64,000 nucleotides of DNA from Anaerolineaceae bacterium (lineage in GTDB: Bacteria; Chloroflexota; Anaerolineae; Anaerolineales; Anaerolineaceae), in the NCBI GenBank assembly GCA_002702705.1, contig PABH01000024.1:1-64000 (forward strand), given 5' to 3'. Below the pieces are notes generated by a model, which ran no database searches, was not told the origin of the DNA, and was given only the letters and a program-made list of their open reading frames with translations. This document shows positions 16,477 through 24,915 of this stretch, one piece after another. Position numbers and translations under genes: made by a program. Every line of letters begins with the position of its first letter. Position 1 is the stretch's first letter.

Positions 16477-17502
16477 TCACCCGCCCAACAGTGGTTGGTC
16501 GTATTGGAACAGGACTTCGTTAATTTCGAAGATGTCGTATTTGTGATTGATGATAAAAAATTCCACAATGACATCAAATTTTTGGCTGGGGGAGAGAGCG
16601 TAACCGGCTCGCTGCAACAGGTCGTCCGTTTCGTCGAGGTTCAGTTCCAGTGCGATGGCCAAGGCAATGGCGGTGCGCTTGCTGGGAGTATACTCTTTGC
16701 CGGTTCGTATTTTTGAGAATAATTTTCTGTCGAGGTTGGCCCGTTTGTAAACTTCCACATCCGTTTTGCCTTTGGTATCGATTAAACGCAGGAGGAAACT
16801 CGAAAACGGTTCGTCGAGGTTGCTGACCAGGTCGTCTAAATCTCTGGCGCGGGCTGTCGGTTTGCTTTCCGCGACTTGGGGCGTGGGTAGGTTGTACGGA
16901 AGCAGTTCCGCTTCATCGAGGCTTTTTTGCTCTACGTTTAGCAGCGTACGCCGGCTGAGTTTGTGTTTTTCGACATAGTGTTCGTCGATGTAGGTTTCGA
17001 TATCACCAAGCAGTTTTTTGCTGACGGTGAAGCTTGCCTTATCAAATACGGCCAGGTAAACCGTCATATCGTGGTCGGAAAGAAAGTCTTGGATGGTTGA
17101 GGTAGCCACTTGTAGGGCTTCCTCTTTTGGATAACCGTAAATGCCGCTTGAAATGAGGGGGAAGGCAATGCTCTCGCATTCGTTTTTTGCAGCAAGGTGG
17201 AGGGAATTTAAATAGGCGGCACGGAGGAGTTTTTCGCTTTGTTCCGGGTTTGTGTGTTGGTAAACGGGGCCTGCGGCGTGGATGATATAACTTGCGGGCA
17301 GGGCAAATCCTGGTGTGATGACAGCTTCGCCGGTTTTAATCGGGGCCAGTTCGTTACAGGCGGCCTGTAGTTCACGGGGACCTGCCGCTTTGAAAATGGC
17401 GCCACACACGCCGCCGCCCATTTGGAGTTCGGTATTTGCGGCGTTGACGATAACGTCAACCTTCATTTTTGTGATGTCCTGACGAACGATGGTAAAGGGC
17501 AT
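16477..17502 (-). CDS. Macrodomain protein fused to a C-terminal HTH-like domain
   Basis: Residues 1-170 form a macrodomain, a fold that binds or hydrolyses ADP-ribose derivatives. It has VIVNAANTELQMGGGVCGAI near the start and SGIYGYPKEEAL near residue 120. Residues ~215-341 form a helical domain (FSSFLLRLIDTKGKTDVEVY ... FSKIRTGKEYTPSK) resembling XRE-type helix-turn-helix proteins. The fusion could be a transcription factor that senses ADP-ribose or reverses ADP-ribosylation. GGAGGT precedes the ATG. It is probably co-transcribed with the VWA gene downstream. Confidence 0.8.
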   Translation of the reverse strand: MPFTIVRQDITKMKVDVIVNAANTELQMGGGVCGAIFKAAGPRELQAACNELAPIKTGEAVITPGFALPASYIIHAAGPVYQHTNPEQSEKLLRAAYLNSLHLAAKNECESIAFPLISSGIYGYPKEEALQVATSTIQDFLSDHDMTVYLAVFDKASFTVSKKLLGDIETYIDEHYVEKHKLSRRTLLNVEQKSLDEAELLPYNLPTPQVAESKPTARARDLDDLVSNLDEPFSSFLLRLIDTKGKTDVEVYKRANLDRKLFSKIRTGKEYTPSKRTAIALAIALELNLDETDDLLQRAGYALSPSQKFDVIVEFFIINHKYDIFEINEVLFQYDQPLLGG

Positions 17503-17590
17503 TTACAAACCTCCGGAATCGCTTGGAAATATTTTATTTCGAATAAGAACCCGTTAACGGTATTGTATCAGAGAATGAATGTGGGGGTTG

Positions 17591-17608
17591 GGTGCGATGC
17601 ACGTGGTT
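17591..17608. repeat. 18-bp repeat GGTGCGATGCACGTGGTT, right copy
   Basis: Identical to 8397-8414 and in the same orientation. It lies just upstream of the RAYT gene, in a region with a TATAAT at 17633-17638 that may drive that gene. Confidence 0.75.
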
Positions 17609-17690
17609 GAATGTATCGTGAAGGTTTTTTTGTATAATAAGAAAATATTCAAAATGCATAGACCAATTTGCAGAATAATTGGAGGAGCTT

Positions 17691-18239
17691 ATGGGGAAAT
17701 ATGATCCCAGTGTCCACCATCGTCATTCGATCCGGCTGAAGGGATATGATTACAGCCAGACGGGATTGTATTTTGTGACAATGAATACCCAGTACCGGTT
17801 GCATTTGTTTGGGCAAATTCGGGAGGGTTTGATGGTACTTTCCCCGGCTGGGGAGATGGTAAGGAATGAATGGATGGTTTTGCCGGGGAGATTTGAATGT
17901 GTATTTTTGCATGAATTTATTGTGATGCCGGATCATTTTCATGGCATTGTTGAAATTAGAGCCCCGGTGGGGGCAGCCCTTGTGGCTGCCCAGTTAAATA
18001 GAGAAGGTGGAGAAAGGGCAGGCACAAGGCCTGCCCGAACTTTAGGAGATATGATGGGAGCGTTTAAATCATTAACCACCCACAAATATATACAAGGGGT
18101 GCGTGAAGCTGGCTGGCCGCCATTCCATAAAAGATTATGGCAGCGAAATTATTATGAACACATCATCCGCAGTGAAAAGGCTTATCATAATATCGCAGCT
18201 TATATCCGCAACAATCCAGCGAGGTGGCAGGAGAAGTAG
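17691..18239 (+). CDS. REP-associated tyrosine transposase (RAYT, Y1/HUH family)
   Basis: The 182-residue protein belongs to the IS200-like Y1 transposases domesticated with REP palindromes. The HUH motif is in VMPDHFHGIVEI (about residues 79-90) and the catalytic tyrosine is in QRNYYEHIIR near residue 148. ATG 17691 is chosen for its GGAGGAG site; a TTG at 17679 is less likely. Residues ~92-118 (RAPVGAALVAAQ ... RAGTRPARTLGD) are encoded by a copy of the GC-rich palindromic repeat that also lies between nearby genes. No insertion-sequence ends were recognised, so this is likely a single-copy RAYT. Confidence 0.88.
   Translation: MGKYDPSVHHRHSIRLKGYDYSQTGLYFVTMNTQYRLHLFGQIREGLMVLSPAGEMVRNEWMVLPGRFECVFLHEFIVMPDHFHGIVEIRAPVGAALVAAQLNREGGERAGTRPARTLGDMMGAFKSLTTHKYIQGVREAGWPPFHKRLWQRNYYEHIIRSEKAYHNIAAYIRNNPARWQEK
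17963..18040. repeat. REP palindrome pair embedded in the RAYT reading frame
   Basis: Inside the RAYT gene GGGCAGCC (17971-17978) pairs with GGCTGCCC (17984-17991), and GGGCAGGC (18016-18023) pairs with GCCTGCCC (18029-18036), followed by GAAC. This is the same two-hairpin pattern as 10225-10325. It keeps the frame open and lies between the HUH motif and the helical part of the transposase. Confidence 0.82.
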
Positions 18240-18252
18240 GGGAAATAATCGC

Positions 18253-18475
18253 CAATAGGGCATCCCGGAGGGCAGACACGGGCGGGGCAGAGGCTGTGGG
18301 GGTAGACCCCCGTGTCTACCCCCACTAGCACAAGAGAACTTGTCTGACAACCTTCCCATTTGGGCAGGTTGTTTTCTTTTAAATCCGTTCTAAAATAGAA
18401 CATAAATCCTAATAAAGATAGCCGGATAGATATGGGGATCTATCCCAACTACGGGGCCTGCCCGAACAGGCAGAG
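18253..18475. repeat. Palindrome-rich gap between RAYT and the phage-like cassette
   Basis: The gap contains a perfect 12-bp stem GTGGGGGTAGAC (18296-18307)/GTCTACCCCCAC (18314-18325) and a terminal GCCTGCCCGAACAGGC unit near 18456-18471. It also carries the terminator listed separately. It has the composition of the local REP family and no coding frame. Confidence 0.7.
18346..18380 (+). terminator. Terminator-like hairpin before the phage-like cassette
   Basis: ACAACCTTCCCA and TGGGCAGGTTGT pair with one mismatch around a TT loop and are followed by TTTCTTTT. It would stop transcription from the RAYT gene before the cassette. Confidence 0.7.
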
Positions 18476-18486
18476 AAAGGAGAAGG

Positions 18487-18867
18487 ATGGAACAGAAATC
18501 TTCACCACGCAAACATAAAAAACAACAGCGGCCATTGGTCGGGTTTTATGCCCGGCGTTTCACCCCCGCCGAACGGGATGCATTAACCCGGGCGGGCGGC
18601 CTTCAGGAAGAGATCGGTTTGATGCGCATTTTGATCAGCGGTTTGTTTGCCATCACGCAGGAGGAGGCCGCTGGTTTGGAAGAATGGATCAAAGCCGTGG
18701 GTGCCTTGGGCACGGCTGCCCAACGCCTGGCACGTTTGATGATGATCGAACGCAAACTGGATACGGGCAGTGATCCGGCCGCGCAGCTGCGGGAGGCTCT
18801 CTCCAGCCTGTTGGCCGATATTCAGCCCGAAGCGGAAAATGGAAACGATGAGCCTCGGTCCGCGTGA
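18487..18867 (+). CDS. Small protein at the head of the phage-like cassette (possible small terminase)
   Basis: I do not recognise this 126-residue protein by motif. It has a basic N-terminus (RKHKKQQRP), a helical body (TPAERDALTRAGGLQEEIGL) and an acidic C-terminus. It starts at an ATG with AAGGAG, directly before the large terminase, and its end overlaps that gene by 29 bp. Position and size suggest a small terminase or DNA-binding packaging protein, but no HTH is clear. Confidence 0.6.
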   Translation: MEQKSSPRKHKKQQRPLVGFYARRFTPAERDALTRAGGLQEEIGLMRILISGLFAITQEEAAGLEEWIKAVGALGTAAQRLARLMMIERKLDTGSDPAAQLREALSSLLADIQPEAENGNDEPRSA

Positions 18868-20341
18868 AGTTGGAGCGTTAAAACGCTGCCTGGAACACCC
18901 GGTTTCTTTTGCCCGGCTTTCAGGTATCAAACTGCGCAAATACCAACGGGCGGTGGCGGAGGCCGTCTTTCGCTCGGTGGAGAATCGTCGTGGGGATAGT
19001 TTGGTGGTCCTTTTCCCGCGCCAATCCGGAAAAAACGAACTGCAAGCCCAGTTAGAAGCTTATTTTTTACTGCGTTACAGCCGGATTGGCGCGGAACTGG
19101 TAAAGGTCTCACCAACCTGGAAACCGCAGTCCTTAAATGCCATGCGCCGCCTGGAGCGGGTGCTGGAAACAAACCCGCTCACCGCGGACAGCTGGGTAAA
19201 ACAGCAGGGTTATTTGTACCGGGTTGGTGCCGCGCGGCAGGTGTTTTTGTCGGGTGCACCGGAGGCCAATATCGTGGGTGCAACCGCTTCCCTCTTATTA
19301 CAGGTGGACGAAGCGCAGGATGTGCACATTGATAAGTTCGATAAGGACATCGCCCCGATGGCGGCCAGCACGAATGCCACCCGCGTTTTTTGGGGTACAG
19401 CCTGGACGGACCAGACCCTGCTGGCGCGCGAATTGGAAGCTGCCCGGTGCCTGGAAAAACAAGATGGGCTGCGGCGCGCTTTTGTGGTGGATGCGGACCG
19501 GGTAGCGGCGGAAGTGCCTGCTTATGGCAAGTTTGTGGAAAATCAGGTCAAACGCCTGGGGCGGGATCACCCGATGGTGCGCACGCAGTTCTTTTGTGAA
19601 ACGCTGGCTGAGGGCGGCGGTTTGTTTACGGCAGCCCGGCGGGCGATGATGGTGGGCGAACACCACAGCTTAACCCGCCCGCTGGATGGGGAACGGTATG
19701 CCCTGCTGTTGGATGTAGCCGGGGAGGATTCCGGAGAAAACGAAGGCAGCGCTCTGTCTTACCCTGACCGGGACCGGACCGCACTGACCGTGGTGCGGGT
19801 GTTAAACCACGGACGGCTGCCAACCTATGAAACCGTTTTTCGTAAGAATTGGATTGGTGTCCGGTTTACCCTGCTTTATGAAGAACTGCTGGCCCTGGCC
19901 CGTTATTGGCGGGCAACCTGCCTGGTGGTGGATGCGACCGGGGTAGGCGCTGGTTTGGCTGCTTTTTTAAACGCGGCTTTACCAGGGCGGGTCATTTCAT
20001 TCACGTTTACGACGGCCAGCAAAAGCAAATTAGGTTGGGATTTTTTGGCACAGATCGACAGTGGACGCTACCGCGACCATCAAGATTCCACCCCGCAGCA
20101 GGCCCAGTTTTTTGAAGAAGCGGCTGCTTGTGAATATGCCATCACACCGGGGCCGGAACGCCGCCTGGCCTGGTCGGTGCCGCCGGGCAAACGCAGCAGC
20201 CTGGGTGCCCCGCTGCACGATGATTGGTTGATCTCGGCTGCCTTATGTGCCTGTCTGGATAGCCGCCCGTGGGGTGGGTTGACACCACCGCAGATCATCC
20301 GTGCCGCGGACCCGTTGGTTACGATGGATCAAAATTGGTGA
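18839..20341 (+). CDS. Phage terminase large subunit
   Basis: The large terminase is the ATP-driven motor and nuclease that packages DNA into a procapsid. The ~500-residue protein has a Walker A-like FPRQSGKNEL (about residues 62-71) and Walker B LLQVDEAQDV near residue 156. The RNase H-like nuclease domain has acidic residues in LLLDVAGED and LVVDATGVGAG. The start is uncertain between ATG 18839 and ATG 18848, both in frame; both overlap the previous gene. The portal gene follows. The gene appears intact, so it could be functional. Confidence 0.88.
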   Translation: METMSLGPREVGALKRCLEHPVSFARLSGIKLRKYQRAVAEAVFRSVENRRGDSLVVLFPRQSGKNELQAQLEAYFLLRYSRIGAELVKVSPTWKPQSLNAMRRLERVLETNPLTADSWVKQQGYLYRVGAARQVFLSGAPEANIVGATASLLLQVDEAQDVHIDKFDKDIAPMAASTNATRVFWGTAWTDQTLLARELEAARCLEKQDGLRRAFVVDADRVAAEVPAYGKFVENQVKRLGRDHPMVRTQFFCETLAEGGGLFTAARRAMMVGEHHSLTRPLDGERYALLLDVAGEDSGENEGSALSYPDRDRTALTVVRVLNHGRLPTYETVFRKNWIGVRFTLLYEELLALARYWRATCLVVDATGVGAGLAAFLNAALPGRVISFTFTTASKSKLGWDFLAQIDSGRYRDHQDSTPQQAQFFEEAAACEYAITPGPERRLAWSVPPGKRSSLGAPLHDDWLISAALCACLDSRPWGGLTPPQIIRAADPLVTMDQNW

Positions 20342-20363
20342 TTTAAAACGGAAAGGAGGAAAA

Positions 20364-21734
20364 ATGGTATTAAGAATTGAGAAGTGGTTTGCCGGTCTGC
20401 GTAGTAAAAAACGGGCTTCCTTATCCACCAACCTGCCGCTGTGGCCGGTGATGAACCTGGAAGAGCGTGACCGCCAACCCTATGAGCGCCAAACGGTGGT
20501 GCAGCAAGCCCTGGATGCCTGGCGCTTAAACCCACTGGCGCGGCGCATTGTCGGCCTGACCAGCCAGTATGTGGTGGGCGGTGGGATTGAGATGCGCTGT
20601 GAACACCCGGCAACCCAGGCTTTCTTAAAAAACTGGTGGGAGCATAACCTGAACCAGGGGCCGCTGCGGGTGTATGAATGGTGTGATGAATTGACCCGTT
20701 CCGGGGAAATCTTCTTTTTGTGCAGTACGGATGCAGCCGGAATGACCTACCTGCGGGCTGTCCCTGCGGCACAGATTAGTGCGGTGGAAACGGCAGCTAA
20801 TGATTTGCAGCAGGAAACCGCCTTTGTGCAGGTTTTGCCCGGCCTGACCGGGGAAACCAAAACCTGGCCAGCCTATGACCCAAGTTTGGACAGCCGGGAT
20901 CAAAACGGGCGTTTTAAAACAGTGATGTGCCATTTTGCCATCAATCGCCCGGTGGGGGCTGTGCGCGGGGAAAGTGACCTGGCACCGCTCCTGAAGTGGC
21001 TTTCCCGTTATGCGGCCTGGTTGGAAGACCGCGCCCGCCTGAACCGTTACCGCAACGCTTTTTATTTTGTGGTGCGCTCACGGTTTGTATCGGAAAGCGA
21101 ACGGGCAGCCCGCCAGGCCAATCTGAACAACCACCCGCCTACTCCTGGTTCGATTTTGGTGACGGATGAAAGTGAAAGCTGGGAGGTGATCCACCCCCGG
21201 CTGGATAGCCAGGATGCGGCTGAAGATGGGCTGGCTTTAAAGAAGATGATCGCCGCCGGGGCGGGTCTGCCGCTGCATTTTTTGGCGGAGCCGGAGAGTT
21301 CAACCCGCACCACAGCCGAAGCAGCAGGCGGGCCTACCTTCCGCCATTTTGAACAACGCCAGCTTTTCTTTTGTGAACTCTTACGCCAGGTTGCACAGCT
21401 GGCGGTGCGGCGGCGGGCGGCTTATGACTCAAGCGTTAACCCGGCAGTACCGATCCGGGTGCAGGGCGCGGACCTGAGTGCACGGGATAACGCCGCCCTG
21501 GCGATTGCCACCCGGGCTGCCAGCAACGCCTTTTTTGACCTGTTTGACCGTGGTTTGATCAGTCAGGAGGAGCTATTACGTCTGATCTACCGTTTTGCAG
21601 GAGAAGGGGGCGGTTTGGTGAACGGCAGAAGTGATGAAAAAAAACCGCAGCAGAAACGAAAAACAGCACCCGCCATTGATGAAAAAATAATCAACCCGGA
21701 GACTGGCGAACCACGCGGTGCCGCAGTGATCTAA
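20364..21734 (+). CDS. Phage portal protein
   Basis: The portal is the dodecameric ring through which DNA enters and leaves the capsid. The 456-residue protein follows the large terminase and precedes the capsid gene, the usual phage order. It contains a segment typical of portal proteins (ARRIVGLTSQYVVGGGIEM near residue 54) and a helical C-terminal part (FFDLFDRGLISQEELLRLIY). GAAAGGAGG precedes ATG 20364; an upstream in-frame ATG at 20301 lies inside the terminase gene. Identification rests on order, length and general features. Confidence 0.8.
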   Translation: MVLRIEKWFAGLRSKKRASLSTNLPLWPVMNLEERDRQPYERQTVVQQALDAWRLNPLARRIVGLTSQYVVGGGIEMRCEHPATQAFLKNWWEHNLNQGPLRVYEWCDELTRSGEIFFLCSTDAAGMTYLRAVPAAQISAVETAANDLQQETAFVQVLPGLTGETKTWPAYDPSLDSRDQNGRFKTVMCHFAINRPVGAVRGESDLAPLLKWLSRYAAWLEDRARLNRYRNAFYFVVRSRFVSESERAARQANLNNHPPTPGSILVTDESESWEVIHPRLDSQDAAEDGLALKKMIAAGAGLPLHFLAEPESSTRTTAEAAGGPTFRHFEQRQLFFCELLRQVAQLAVRRRAAYDSSVNPAVPIRVQGADLSARDNAALAIATRAASNAFFDLFDRGLISQEELLRLIYRFAGEGGGLVNGRSDEKKPQQKRKTAPAIDEKIINPETGEPRGAAVI

Positions 21735-21749
21735 AAAAGAGGAGGTTTT

Positions 21750-23630
21750 ATGGAAACAAAACAAGAACGGGTGTTGTTAAATGCAACCCTGCAGGCGGAC
21801 GAAAAAACCGAACGGGTGTTTGATGTGCTGGCAATCACCGCTGGGAACGGCAACGGCTGGATGTTTAGCCCAGCCTGTTTACAGGCTTCATTGGCGCTGT
21901 GGGATGGGGTAGAGATTTTTGTGGATCATCACACCAACCCTAACCGCAGTCTGCGTGATCTGGCCGGTATCGGGTTTGACCCGATGTTTGACCCCGAACA
22001 AAACGGGATTCGTTTGAAGATTCGTCCGGCGGGGCCGAGCGGGGTTTTGTTACAGGCAGTGGGGGAGGAATGGCTGACCAGCCGTGAGCCGCGCCCCCGG
22101 TTAGGTTTCAGCGCAGACCTGGTGTTTTTGGCGGAAGGTGCGCTGGTGAAAGAAATTCGGAACGTGCTCAGCCTGGATCTGGTTTACCGTCCGGCGCGGG
22201 GCGGGGTATTTACCCGGGTATTAAATCAACTTAGAACGGAGAAGGAAAACATGTCTGAAACAACAAATGAACGTCTTCTATTAACCCCTCAGGAGGGCGT
22301 GAGCCCAAATTCGGGGTTGTCGGTCGGTGAAGCGCAGGCCATACGCAACACCTTTTTATCCCTCAAACTGCAGGAAAGCCAACTGCCGCAAGCCATGAAG
22401 GATTATTTACGAAAAACCTTTAAGGACAACGCTTTCACTCCGGAAGATTTGGAGGAAGCCATCCAGGTGCAGCAGCAGTTATTGGGTGAGCTGGAAAACA
22501 AACAGGTCATTCAGGGCGGAGCCCGCATTACGGAAATGCGCACCGGTGCGGAACGGCTGCAAGCTGCGGCGGATGATCTATTCGGAGCCCCGCGGGAGGC
22601 TGGGTTAACAGGCGCAGTGGTTGAAAAACTGAGCGGCATCCGTGAGTTGTACCTGACCCTGACAGGTGATGTTAATTTCACCGGCAAAAGCGACCCGCAG
22701 CGGGTACAGTTGGCAAGTTCTGCCAGCCTGCCTTACGTGCTGAAGAACAGTTTTAACAAACTGATTGTGCAGCAGTGGGATGAATTGGGCCGGGCCGGGT
22801 ACCGCTGGTGGGAAAAGGTGGTTCAGGTGGAACACATGAACTCCTTACAGCAGGTCAGCGGCATTTTGTTGGGTGAGGTGAGTGCCCTGGGTGCGGTGAA
22901 CGAAGGGGCCAGTTACGGCGAATTAACGATCAACGACAGCGGCGAAACCAAGGATTTCCAAAAATACGGCGGTTTGCTGCCGGTGACATTGGAAATGATT
23001 GATAAGGACGAAACCCACAAACTGCGCCAGCTGCCGCGTAAACTGGTCTCTTCGGCTGTACGGAATATCTCAGCCCTGGTGTCGGATATCTTCACAACCG
23101 AAAGTGGGGCCGGCCCGGTGATGGGCGATGGTTACAACGTGTTTAACGCCACCCAGCACCAAAACCTGGGCACAGCGGCTTTGAGTGCAGCTAGTTTTGA
23201 AGTTGCCAGCCAGGCCATTTACCAACAAAGCCTGGTTTCCCTGGAAGGTAACAAACCACGCCTGGCTGTGGACGCACGGTACCTGTTGGTGCCGCGGGCT
23301 TTGCGCCTGACCGCACGCCAAATTTTATACCCGACGTTTGAACGGGAAGCCAATATCTTCAGTGAGAATATGCAGCGCGGTGAACTGGGTGATGTGATCA
23401 CCGTGCCGGAATGGACGGATAACAATAACTGGGCCGCCATGGCCGATCCTCTGCTGGCACCAAGCATTATTTTGGCGGAACGATTTGGCCTGATGCCGGA
23501 AATTTTTGTGGCGGAGCAGGAAACCGGTTTTGATATGTTACACAGTGACACCATTAATTTGAAAGTACGCCATTTTTTGGCGGTGTTTGTGGCCGATTAC
23601 CGCCCATTGTATAAGGCGAACGTGGCGTAG
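21750..23630 (+). CDS. Prohead protease-major capsid protein fusion
   Basis: The 626-residue protein seems to join two head-assembly proteins. Residues ~1-165 resemble a prohead protease, with a His pair in FVDHHTNPNRS and a Ser in RLGFSADLVF that could be catalytic. Residues ~230-626 resemble a major capsid protein (KNSFNKLIVQQWDELGRAGY, ... FEREANIFSENMQRGELGD). At 22251 an in-frame ATG with a strong ribosome site could yield the capsid part alone. The linker begins with a Ser/Thr-rich stretch. Such fusions occur in some phages and gene-transfer elements. Confidence 0.78.
   Translation: METKQERVLLNATLQADEKTERVFDVLAITAGNGNGWMFSPACLQASLALWDGVEIFVDHHTNPNRSLRDLAGIGFDPMFDPEQNGIRLKIRPAGPSGVLLQAVGEEWLTSREPRPRLGFSADLVFLAEGALVKEIRNVLSLDLVYRPARGGVFTRVLNQLRTEKENMSETTNERLLLTPQEGVSPNSGLSVGEAQAIRNTFLSLKLQESQLPQAMKDYLRKTFKDNAFTPEDLEEAIQVQQQLLGELENKQVIQGGARITEMRTGAERLQAAADDLFGAPREAGLTGAVVEKLSGIRELYLTLTGDVNFTGKSDPQRVQLASSASLPYVLKNSFNKLIVQQWDELGRAGYRWWEKVVQVEHMNSLQQVSGILLGEVSALGAVNEGASYGELTINDSGETKDFQKYGGLLPVTLEMIDKDETHKLRQLPRKLVSSAVRNISALVSDIFTTESGAGPVMGDGYNVFNATQHQNLGTAALSAASFEVASQAIYQQSLVSLEGNKPRLAVDARYLLVPRALRLTARQILYPTFEREANIFSENMQRGELGDVITVPEWTDNNNWAAMADPLLAPSIILAERFGLMPEIFVAEQETGFDMLHSDTINLKVRHFLAVFVADYRPLYKANVA
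22238..22253 (+). promoter_or_regulatory. Internal ribosome binding site and ATG within the protease-capsid gene
   Basis: GGAGAAGG at 22238-22245 lies 5 nt before ATG 22251, which is in frame with the large ORF (501 nt after its start). Starting here gives a 459-residue protein beginning MSETTNERLLLTPQ, i.e. the capsid domain without the protease. This is reminiscent of nested scaffold/capsid genes in lambda-like phages. Confidence 0.6.
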
Positions 23631-23635
23631 TAGGT

Positions 23636-23745
23636 GACACCCCCCTGTGGGTGTCACTGGGGCAGGCACACCCTGCGGGTGCAAGTCGGGGACCTGCCAG
23701 AACAAATGCAGGGGCAGGTACGGGGGCCTGCCCGAACAACCCAAG
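23636..23745. repeat. GC-rich palindromic repeat between capsid and holin-like genes
   Basis: GTGACACCC/GGGTGTCAC with the CCCTGTG-type loop is followed by GGGCAGGCACACCCTGCGGG and a second GGGCAGGT ... GCCTGCCCGAAC unit. It belongs to the same family as 10225-10325 and 17963-18040. Confidence 0.78.
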
Positions 23746-23754
23746 GAGATAAAA

Positions 23755-23949
23755 ATGAATAAATGGAAAATGTTGTTGGTATCGCGCAAATTTTGGGCCG
23801 CGGTGGTTGGTTTGGTGGTTATTTTGATTAAAAATTGGCAGCCGGATTTTCCCATCGAACCGGAACTGCTGAGTAATATGATCGCCGTGATTGTGGCTTA
23901 TATTATGGGCGTGGCTGTGGAAGACGGGTTGCGCTCCGTGAGGGGATGA
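23755..23949 (+). CDS. Small holin-like membrane protein
   Basis: The 64-residue protein has a basic N-terminus and two hydrophobic stretches (FWAAVVGLVVILI and MIAVIVAYIMGVAV) separated by a short polar turn. It lies directly before an endolysin gene, the standard position for a holin that permeabilises the membrane for lysis. AAGGAGAT precedes ATG 23755; the longer open frame upstream runs through palindromic repeat DNA and is not coding. Holin identity is inferred from size, topology and neighbour. Confidence 0.7.
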   Translation: MNKWKMLLVSRKFWAAVVGLVVILIKNWQPDFPIEPELLSNMIAVIVAYIMGVAVEDGLRSVRG

Positions 23950-23980
23950 TCGGGGATACCCACAAATAAGGGGAACCCAA

Positions 23981-24057
23981 ACACTGCAGGGGCGAGGCTT
24001 GCCTCGCCCTATTGGGCAGGCACACCCTGCGGGTGCAAGTCGGGGGGTTGCCCGAAC
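23981..24057. repeat. GC-rich palindromic repeat between holin-like and endolysin genes
   Basis: GGGGCGAGG/CCTCGCCC forms one hairpin, and GGGCAGGCACACCCTGCGGG ... GGTTGCCCGAAC repeats the string of the preceding gap (23671 onwards). It is the rightmost clear member of the family in this window. Confidence 0.78.
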
Positions 24058-24072
24058 ACAAATGGAGGTATT

Positions 24073-24915
24073 ATGTTTGAAAATTATGCATTGGGAGTGG
24101 ATGTTTCGCACTGGCAGCCCAGCCTGGATTGGATGTTACTGGCCGAAAATGGCGTCGATTTTGCCTGGGTAAAAGCAGCCCAGGGTGCTTACGGCCGAGA
24201 CCCCAGTTTAACCGGCCACCTAAAAGGCGCTAAAACGGCCGGGTTGATCACGGCAGTGTATCATTGGTTCGACCCGACCAATACTGCCGCGGCACAACTT
24301 GAAAACCTGAAACACGCCCTGGATGGCTTGGAATTTTCGATGCTAGCGCTGGATGTGGAACAGTATTGGCTGGATTGGCGCGAGTGGCAGCAGGGAGCGG
24401 TAAAACGCCGTGTACCGGACCGGCAAATCAGCGAACGGGCGCTGGCCCTGGCGGAACTGGCCCGGGATTGGTGTCAAAAACCGGTCGTCATTTACACGCG
24501 GGCCAGTTTTGTGGCGGAATATGCACCGCACATGAAAACCTGGCTGGTAAATTGGCCCTTATGGTTGGCGATGTATCCTTATCCTTCGGGCAGGGTATCG
24601 TTAAGTTGGCAGACCTTAAAAAACAATTATGCACCACCCGTTCCGGGCCCGGCCCTTCCCGGTGGGTGTACAGATTGGACCTTCTGGCAGTTCAGCGGTG
24701 ATAAATTCTTACTGCCAGGTTCACAAACCGCGCTGGACCTGAACTTTTTTAACGGTTCCCGGCGGCAGCTTTATGATTGGCTTCAGCAGCCCATGCCAGC
24801 TGAAGTGCTTTCAATGGAAGAAAAGGTGCGGCGTTTATGGCTGGCGCACCCGGTTTTATGGCAGGAGGAGGTTCAGGATGTCCGAAAAGACAAACAACAA
24901 TCCCCTGCCGCCTGA
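24073..24915 (+). CDS. GH25 lysozyme-like endolysin
   Basis: The 280-residue protein has the N-terminal fold of glycoside hydrolase family 25 muramidases, which cut the MurNAc-GlcNAc bond of peptidoglycan. The Asp in GVDVSHWQ (residues 8-15), WVKAAQG, and the catalytic Asp/Glu pair in LALDVEQY (about residues 91-98) are present. The catalytic domain ends near residue 235 (ALDLNFFNGS). The last 40 residues are a helical tail. No signal peptide is visible, consistent with release through the holin-like protein. It follows that gene and a palindromic repeat. Confidence 0.88.
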   Translation: MFENYALGVDVSHWQPSLDWMLLAENGVDFAWVKAAQGAYGRDPSLTGHLKGAKTAGLITAVYHWFDPTNTAAAQLENLKHALDGLEFSMLALDVEQYWLDWREWQQGAVKRRVPDRQISERALALAELARDWCQKPVVIYTRASFVAEYAPHMKTWLVNWPLWLAMYPYPSGRVSLSWQTLKNNYAPPVPGPALPGGCTDWTFWQFSGDKFLLPGSQTALDLNFFNGSRRQLYDWLQQPMPAEVLSMEEKVRRLWLAHPVLWQEEVQDVRKDKQQSPAA

